In this document: piece by piece, positions 6,015-9,388 of the stretch
Layout of the letters: each line of letters starts with the position of its first letter
Position numbering within the stretch: the first letter of the stretch is position 1
Source: JAFLUQ01 sp964537995
GTDB lineage: Bacteria > Bacillota > Clostridia > UMGS1883
DNA: 9,388 nucleotides
Direction of reading: 5' to 3'
NCBI GenBank assembly: GCA_964537995.1
Contig: CAZICW010000057.1
Span: 1-9,388 of the forward strand
Position numbers and translations under genes: made by a program
The notes under the pieces: generated by a model
Told to the model about the DNA's origin: nothing
Database searches by the model: none
What the model saw: only the letters and a program-made list of their open reading frames with translations

Positions 6015-6041
6015 TTAGCACTCAATGATGTTGAGTGCTAA
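6015..6041 (+). promoter_or_regulatory. CIRCE operator (HrcA binding site)
   Basis: A perfect inverted repeat, TTAGCACTC (6015-6023), nine bases, then GAGTGCTAA (6033-6041): the exact CIRCE consensus. The repressor HrcA binds it and releases it when GroEL is engaged by misfolded protein, giving heat-shock induction. The site overlaps the predicted transcription start and lies 20 bp before the groES ribosome binding site, so it is also part of the mRNA leader. The hrcA gene is not in this window. Confidence 0.98.
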
Positions 6042-6076
6042 CACAAAAAGTAATTTAATTTAGGAGGTAATAATAC

Positions 6077-6361
6077 ATGAACATCAAACCATTGGCAGAC
6101 AGAGTTGTTATTAAAATGGTGGAAAGCGAGGAAACCACAAAGAGCGGCATCGTGCTTCCTTCCGCGGCGAAGGAAAAGCCCCAGTATGCCGAAATCGTTG
6201 CGGTCGGTCCCGGAGGCGTTGTTGACGGCAAGGAAATCAAAATGGAAGTTTCCGTCGGCGACAAGGTTATTGTCAGCAAGTACAGCGGCACGGAAGTAAA
6301 GCTTGACGGCGTAGAATACACAATCCTGCGCCAGAGCGATATTCTTGCAAAAATTGACTGA
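6077..6361 (+). CDS. groES: Co-chaperonin GroES (Cpn10)
   Basis: A 94-residue GroES of normal length. It forms the heptameric lid of the GroEL folding chamber. Seen: NIKPLADRVVIKMVESEETTK at the N-terminus (the Cpn10 signature), the mobile-loop region with SGIVLP (residues 23-28) that contacts GroEL, the roof hairpin around VGPGG, and the closing VSKYSGTEVKLDGVEYTILRQSDILA. AGGAGGT (6062-6068) lies 8 nt before the ATG. groEL begins 20 nt after the stop, and both genes are under the CIRCE operator. Confidence 0.98.
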   Translation: MNIKPLADRVVIKMVESEETTKSGIVLPSAAKEKPQYAEIVAVGPGGVVDGKEIKMEVSVGDKVIVSKYSGTEVKLDGVEYTILRQSDILAKID

Positions 6362-6381
6362 TTGAATGGAGGAAATAAATT

Positions 6382-8013
6382 ATGGCTAAGCAGATTAAAT
6401 TCGGCGAGGATGCTCGCAAGGCTCTTGAAAGCGGTGTAAACCAGCTTGCGGATACCGTCAAGGTAACTCTCGGCCCCAAAGGCAGAAATGTTGTCCTTGA
6501 CAAGCAGTACGGCTCTCCCCTTATCACAAACGACGGCGTTACAATCGCCAAGGAAATAGAACTCGAGGATCCTTTCGAGAATATGGGCGCCCAGCTTGTT
6601 AAGGAAGTTGCCACAAAGACAAACGACGTTGCCGGCGACGGCACAACAACGGCTACTCTTTTGGCTCAGGCTCTTGTCCGCGAAGGACTCAGAAATATTG
6701 CCGCCGGCGCAAATCCCATGGTGCTGCGCAAGGGCATAAGCAAGGCTGTCGATGCCGCCGTTGAAAGCATAATGAACGACGCGAAGGCCGTTGAAGGCCG
6801 TGACGATATTGCGCGTGTCGCTTCGGTTTCCGCAAGCGATGAAAAAATCGGAGAGCTTGTCGCCGACGCTATGGAAAAGGTCAGCAAGGACGGCGTTATC
6901 ACCGTTGAGGAGGGCAAGACCGCCGAAACCTACAGTGAGGTCGTTGAAGGAATGCAGTTTGACCGCGGCTACCTCTCTCCCTATATGGTAACGGATACCG
7001 AAAAGATGGTTGCCGATCTCGACGACCCGTATATTCTTATAACAGACAAGAAAATCAGCAATATTCAGGATATTCTCCCGTTGCTTGAACAGATTGTCAA
7101 AATGGGCAAGAAGCTTCTTATCATTGCCGAAGACATTGAGGGCGAGGCTCTCACAACGCTTATCGTCAATAAGCTTCGCGGCACCTTTGTCTGCGTTGCC
7201 GTAAAAGCTCCCGGCTTCGGCGACAGACGCAAGGAAATGCTTCAGGATATAGCCATTCTGACCGGCGGTCAGGTTATCAGCGACGAGCTTGGCTTTGACC
7301 TCAAGGAGACCACGATTGACCAGCTCGGCCGTTGCCGTCAGGCTAAAATCGAAAAGGAAAACACCATCATCGTTGACGGCGCGGGCGATAAAAAGCTCAT
7401 TGCCGATCGTGTTGCCCAAATCAGGGGTGAAATTGAGAATACAACCAGCGACTTTGACCGCGAAAAGCTTCAGGAACGTCTTGCCAAGCTTGCGGGCGGC
7501 GTTGCTGTAATCAAGGTCGGCGCGGCAACAGAGATTGAAATGAAGGAAATGAAGCTCCGCATCGAGGACGCTCTTGCGGCAACGAAGGCCGCCGTTGAGG
7601 AAGGCATCGTTGCGGGCGGCGGCGTAAGCTATATTTCCGCGACAAAGAGCGTTGAAGCCGTTGTCGGCACGCTTTCCGGCGATGAAAAGACCGGCGCGGA
7701 AATCGTTCTCCGCGCAATAGAGGAGCCTGTCAAGCAAATTTGCGCCAATGCCGGAATCGAGGGCGCGGTTGTTGTAGACAAGATTAAGAGCAGCGCCGCG
7801 GGCGTAGGCTATAACGCCCTCACAGATGAATTTGTGGATATGCTCAAGGTAGGTATTGTTGACCCCGCCAAGGTAACGAGGAGCGCGCTCCAGAACGCCG
7901 CAAGCGCCGCGGGCATGATTCTGACGACCGAAAGCATTGTCGCCGACATTCCCGATAAGGCTGCCGAGGCGGCTGCGGCTCAGAGTGCCGCCATGAACGG
8001 CGGAATGTATTAA
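6382..8013 (+). CDS. groEL: Chaperonin GroEL (Cpn60)
   Basis: A 543-residue, full-length cytoplasmic chaperonin. The ATP site is visible as LGPKGRNVV (30-38) and GDGTTTAT (85-92, with D86 equivalent to the Asp87 of the E. coli protein). The Cpn60 signature AAVEEGIVAGGG is present in the second equatorial segment. The apical domain region (GMQFDRGYLSPYMVT, then KAPGFGDRRKEML) is intact. The C-terminal tail is short, ending NGGMY with a single GGM unit where many homologues have several. GGAGGA at 6368-6373 lies 8 nt before the ATG. It is co-transcribed with groES and followed by a perfect-stem terminator. A 560-codon open frame on the opposite strand is a by-product of its codon bias. Confidence 0.99.
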   Translation: MAKQIKFGEDARKALESGVNQLADTVKVTLGPKGRNVVLDKQYGSPLITNDGVTIAKEIELEDPFENMGAQLVKEVATKTNDVAGDGTTTATLLAQALVREGLRNIAAGANPMVLRKGISKAVDAAVESIMNDAKAVEGRDDIARVASVSASDEKIGELVADAMEKVSKDGVITVEEGKTAETYSEVVEGMQFDRGYLSPYMVTDTEKMVADLDDPYILITDKKISNIQDILPLLEQIVKMGKKLLIIAEDIEGEALTTLIVNKLRGTFVCVAVKAPGFGDRRKEMLQDIAILTGGQVISDELGFDLKETTIDQLGRCRQAKIEKENTIIVDGAGDKKLIADRVAQIRGEIENTTSDFDREKLQERLAKLAGGVAVIKVGAATEIEMKEMKLRIEDALAATKAAVEEGIVAGGGVSYISATKSVEAVVGTLSGDEKTGAEIVLRAIEEPVKQICANAGIEGAVVVDKIKSSAAGVGYNALTDEFVDMLKVGIVDPAKVTRSALQNAASAAGMILTTESIVADIPDKAAEAAAAQSAAMNGGMY

Positions 8014-8045
8014 TCCTTAGACCGCCAAAAATAATTCATGCACAG

Positions 8046-8079
8046 ATGTCCCCGCCGCTAAAGCGGCGGGGACATTTAT
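8046..8079 (+). terminator. groESL terminator
   Basis: A perfect 13-bp GC-rich stem (8046-8058 with 8063-8075) closes a TAAA loop and is followed by TTTAT. It begins 33 bp after the groEL stop. The T-tract is short, but the stem is very stable. Confidence 0.85.
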
Positions 8080-8120
8080 CGTTTCGGGGAATAAACCTCC
8101 AAGCGGCGTTTAATTTTAAC

Positions 8121-8160
8121 AAGCAAAAAGAACCGCGCTCGAAAACGAGTTCGGTTCTTT
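8121..8160 (-). terminator. ilvE terminator
   Basis: Bases 8127-8141 pair with 8146-8160 around an AAAA loop, with one C-T mismatch and one G-T pair. Read on the minus strand, the hairpin begins 16 nt after the ilvE stop and ends in five T residues (8129-8125), then GCTTGTT. The plus-strand flank has only TTTAATCC, so the terminator belongs mainly to ilvE, though it backs up the groEL terminator. Confidence 0.8.
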
Positions 8161-8175
8161 AATCCGCGGTTAATT

Positions 8176-9243
8176 TTATTCGAGCGGCATAGTCCAGCCC
8201 ATATCGTCGTGAAGCTTGCCCCACTGTATGCCGGTTATGGTTTCGTAGAGTCTGTGCGTAACCGGACCGATTTCGCCGTTGTTTATATAGGCGACATCGT
8301 TTTCGTACCGAAGCTCTCCGACGGGGGAAATTACCGCCGCCGTACCCGTGCCGAACACTTCTTCAAGCTTTCCGTCCTTTGCCGCAGCCATAACGTCCGC
8401 AATGGGAAGCCGATCCTCGGAGACCTCGTATCCCCACTTTTCAAGCAGCTCAATGCACGACATTCTCGTTACGCCGGGCAATACCGTGCCAACCGTGGGA
8501 GCCGTATATATTTTGCCGTCAATTTTGAAGAAGCAGTTCATGGAACCCACTTCCTCGACATATTTATGCTCCACGCCGTCAAGCCAAAGCGTCTGCTCAT
8601 AGCCGAGCTCATGCGCCTTTACCTGAGAAATAAGCGAAGCCGCATAGTTGCCGCCGCACTTTGTAAAGCCCGTACCGCCGGGGCAAGCGCGGGTATATTC
8701 ATCTTCGACGAAGATTTTTACAGGATTTATTCCCGTAGAATAATATGCTCCGACCGGCGAGCAGATGATTATAAACTGGTGAGTTTTCGACGGACGGACG
8801 CCGAGATGCGGCTCTGTGGCAACCACAAACGGACGGATATAGAGCGACGTTCCTTCCGTATGAGGAACCCAATCCGCGTCTATGCTGACAAGAGCTTTAA
8901 CCGCCTGAACAAAATCCTCGGCGGGGAATGACGGAAGGCACATACGATGATTCGTGTTTATCATGCGCTGCGCATTCTTTTCGGGACGGAACAGATGAAT
9001 TGAGCCGTCCGCCCAGCGGTATGCCTTAAGCCCCTCAAAGGATTCGAGAGCGTAATGGAAGACCATTGCCGCGGGATCAAAGGAAAGGTTTTGATACGGA
9101 ACGATTCTCGCGTCGTGCCAGCCTATGCCCTCGGTGTGATCGGCGATGAACATATGGTCGGTATAAATTATGCCGAAGCCAAGCTTGGTTTCATCGACTG
9201 GCTTTGCCTTGGGCGTTGTTGTTTTTGTAACGGAAATTTGCAT
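8176..9243 (-). CDS. ilvE: Branched-chain amino acid aminotransferase (class II, fold-type IV PLP)
   Basis: A 355-residue PLP enzyme that interconverts Leu, Ile or Val and their 2-oxoacids with 2-oxoglutarate/Glu (EC 2.6.1.42). Its length and N-terminal block (TPKAKPVDETKLGFG, FEGLKAYRW) place it with the longer class II, mitochondrial-like BCATs. The PLP Lys is K195 in TKCGGNYAASL (194-204). EEVGSMNCFF (230-239) supplies the Glu that contacts the pyridine nitrogen, LPGVTR (255-260) and FGTGTAAVISPV (297-308) bind cofactor phosphate and substrate. AAAAGGAG (9253-9260) lies 9 nt before the ATG. It is a single-gene unit with its own terminator and no T-box or leucine-type leader within the visible 145 bp. 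The 2-oxoacids it makes are possible substrates of the oxidoreductase encoded earlier in the window. Confidence 0.97.
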   Translation of the reverse strand: MQISVTKTTTPKAKPVDETKLGFGIIYTDHMFIADHTEGIGWHDARIVPYQNLSFDPAAMVFHYALESFEGLKAYRWADGSIHLFRPEKNAQRMINTNHRMCLPSFPAEDFVQAVKALVSIDADWVPHTEGTSLYIRPFVVATEPHLGVRPSKTHQFIIICSPVGAYYSTGINPVKIFVEDEYTRACPGGTGFTKCGGNYAASLISQVKAHELGYEQTLWLDGVEHKYVEEVGSMNCFFKIDGKIYTAPTVGTVLPGVTRMSCIELLEKWGYEVSEDRLPIADVMAAAKDGKLEEVFGTGTAAVISPVGELRYENDVAYINNGEIGPVTHRLYETITGIQWGKLHDDMGWTMPLE

Positions 9244-9298
9244 ATATGTACACTCCTTTTATCAAATTCACTTATTGTAATATTATTATGCGCTTTTT

Positions 9299-9327
9299 TT
9301 TATAAAAAATCCAGTGTTTTTTTACAA
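9299..9327 (-). promoter_or_regulatory. Candidate sigma-A promoter of ilvE
   Basis: On the minus strand TTGTAA (9327-9322, 4 of 6) is followed after 17 bp by TATAAA (9304-9299, 5 of 6). The predicted start, near 9292, gives a leader of about 50 nt with the AAAAGGAG site. The region is very AT-rich, and other -10-like words (TAATAT, TAATAA near 9279-9290) exist. Confidence 0.5.
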
Positions 9328-9344
9328 AAAGCAAGAAGAATTAA

Positions 9345-9363
9345 ATTTTTAAGACTTAAAAAT
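9345..9363. repeat. AT-rich palindrome upstream of ilvE
   Basis: ATTTTTAAG (9345-9353) and CTTAAAAAT (9355-9363) are perfect reverse complements around a single base. Near-zero spacing suits a dimeric protein operator more than an RNA hairpin. It lies 18 bp upstream of the candidate ilvE -35. The half-site ATTTTTAA recurs at 9379-9386. Chance is a real alternative in such AT-rich DNA. Confidence 0.45.
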
Positions 9364-9388
9364 AAACATCAATAATAAATTTTTAAAT

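Noticed and set aside
5833..6076. Riboswitch or T-box in the AT-rich spacer before groES
   Set aside because: The spacer is explained by the divergent start, the tandem repeat, the promoter and CIRCE. No T-box or riboswitch core motif is seen.
6055..7737. 560-codon open frame on the minus strand opposite groES/groEL
   Set aside because: It lies fully antisense to groES and most of groEL, has no recognisable domain, and runs across the CIRCE-groES leader. Long antisense frames are common opposite highly expressed genes with biased codons.
8209..8931. 240-codon plus-strand open frame opposite ilvE
   Set aside because: It is fully antisense to a clearly identified aminotransferase, with no recognisable protein features.
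1..9388. tRNA or rRNA genes, insertion sequences, CRISPR arrays, phage or defence genes
   Set aside because: I looked for cloverleaf-type T-loops, terminal inverted repeats with a transposase, regularly spaced repeats and nuclease or recombinase motifs, and found none.

Overview
The window looks like chromosomal DNA of an anaerobic, endospore-forming member of the Firmicutes (Clostridia, plausibly an Oscillospiraceae-like lineage). Three signals support this. There is a four-subunit 2-oxoacid:ferredoxin oxidoreductase (strict-anaerobe metabolism), a dpaA-dpaB pair for dipicolinate (the spore-core chelator), and a groESL operon behind a perfect CIRCE operator, the usual HrcA-controlled arrangement in this phylum. 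Ribosome binding sites are mostly strong AGGAGG types and coding DNA has moderate-to-high GC, while the intergenic spacers around groESL and ilvE are very AT-rich.

Layout. Positions 1-301 hold a terminator from an upstream gene outside the window, an unassigned stretch, and a near-consensus sigma-A promoter with an extended -10. That promoter reads into a tightly packed five-gene operon (302-3559). It encodes a P-loop NTPase, a 2x[4Fe-4S] ferredoxin subunit, then the alpha, beta and gamma subunits of a 2-oxoacid:ferredoxin oxidoreductase of the VOR/KOR type. The last three genes overlap their upstream neighbours by 4-8 bases, and a strong intrinsic terminator follows. Next is dpaAB (3738-5153), preceded by a sequence resembling a mother-cell sigma -10 element. 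A long GC-rich hairpin separates dpaB from a convergent, unrecognised two-module gene (5254-5832, minus). A 244-bp AT-rich divergent spacer then carries a four-copy 10-bp tandem repeat, the groESL promoter and CIRCE, followed by groES and groEL (6077-8013) and their terminator. Finally ilvE, a branched-chain aminotransferase, lies on the minus strand (8176-9243) with its own terminator and a candidate promoter near the right edge.

How the genes relate. The oxidoreductase reversibly converts a 2-oxoacid plus CoA to acyl-CoA, CO2 and reduced ferredoxin. IlvE makes branched 2-oxoacids from Leu/Ile/Val, or the reverse, so the two could act in sequence on branched-chain amino acids. They are about 4.6 kb apart and on opposite strands, so this is metabolic inference, not an operon link. 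Most of the window is ordinary core genome. The parts least explained by known biology are the NTPase heading the oxidoreductase operon, the unrecognised gene beside dpaB, the phased 10-bp repeat upstream of groESL, and the unassigned first 200 bases. I see no convincing new multi-gene system, RNA gene, mobile element or CRISPR array.
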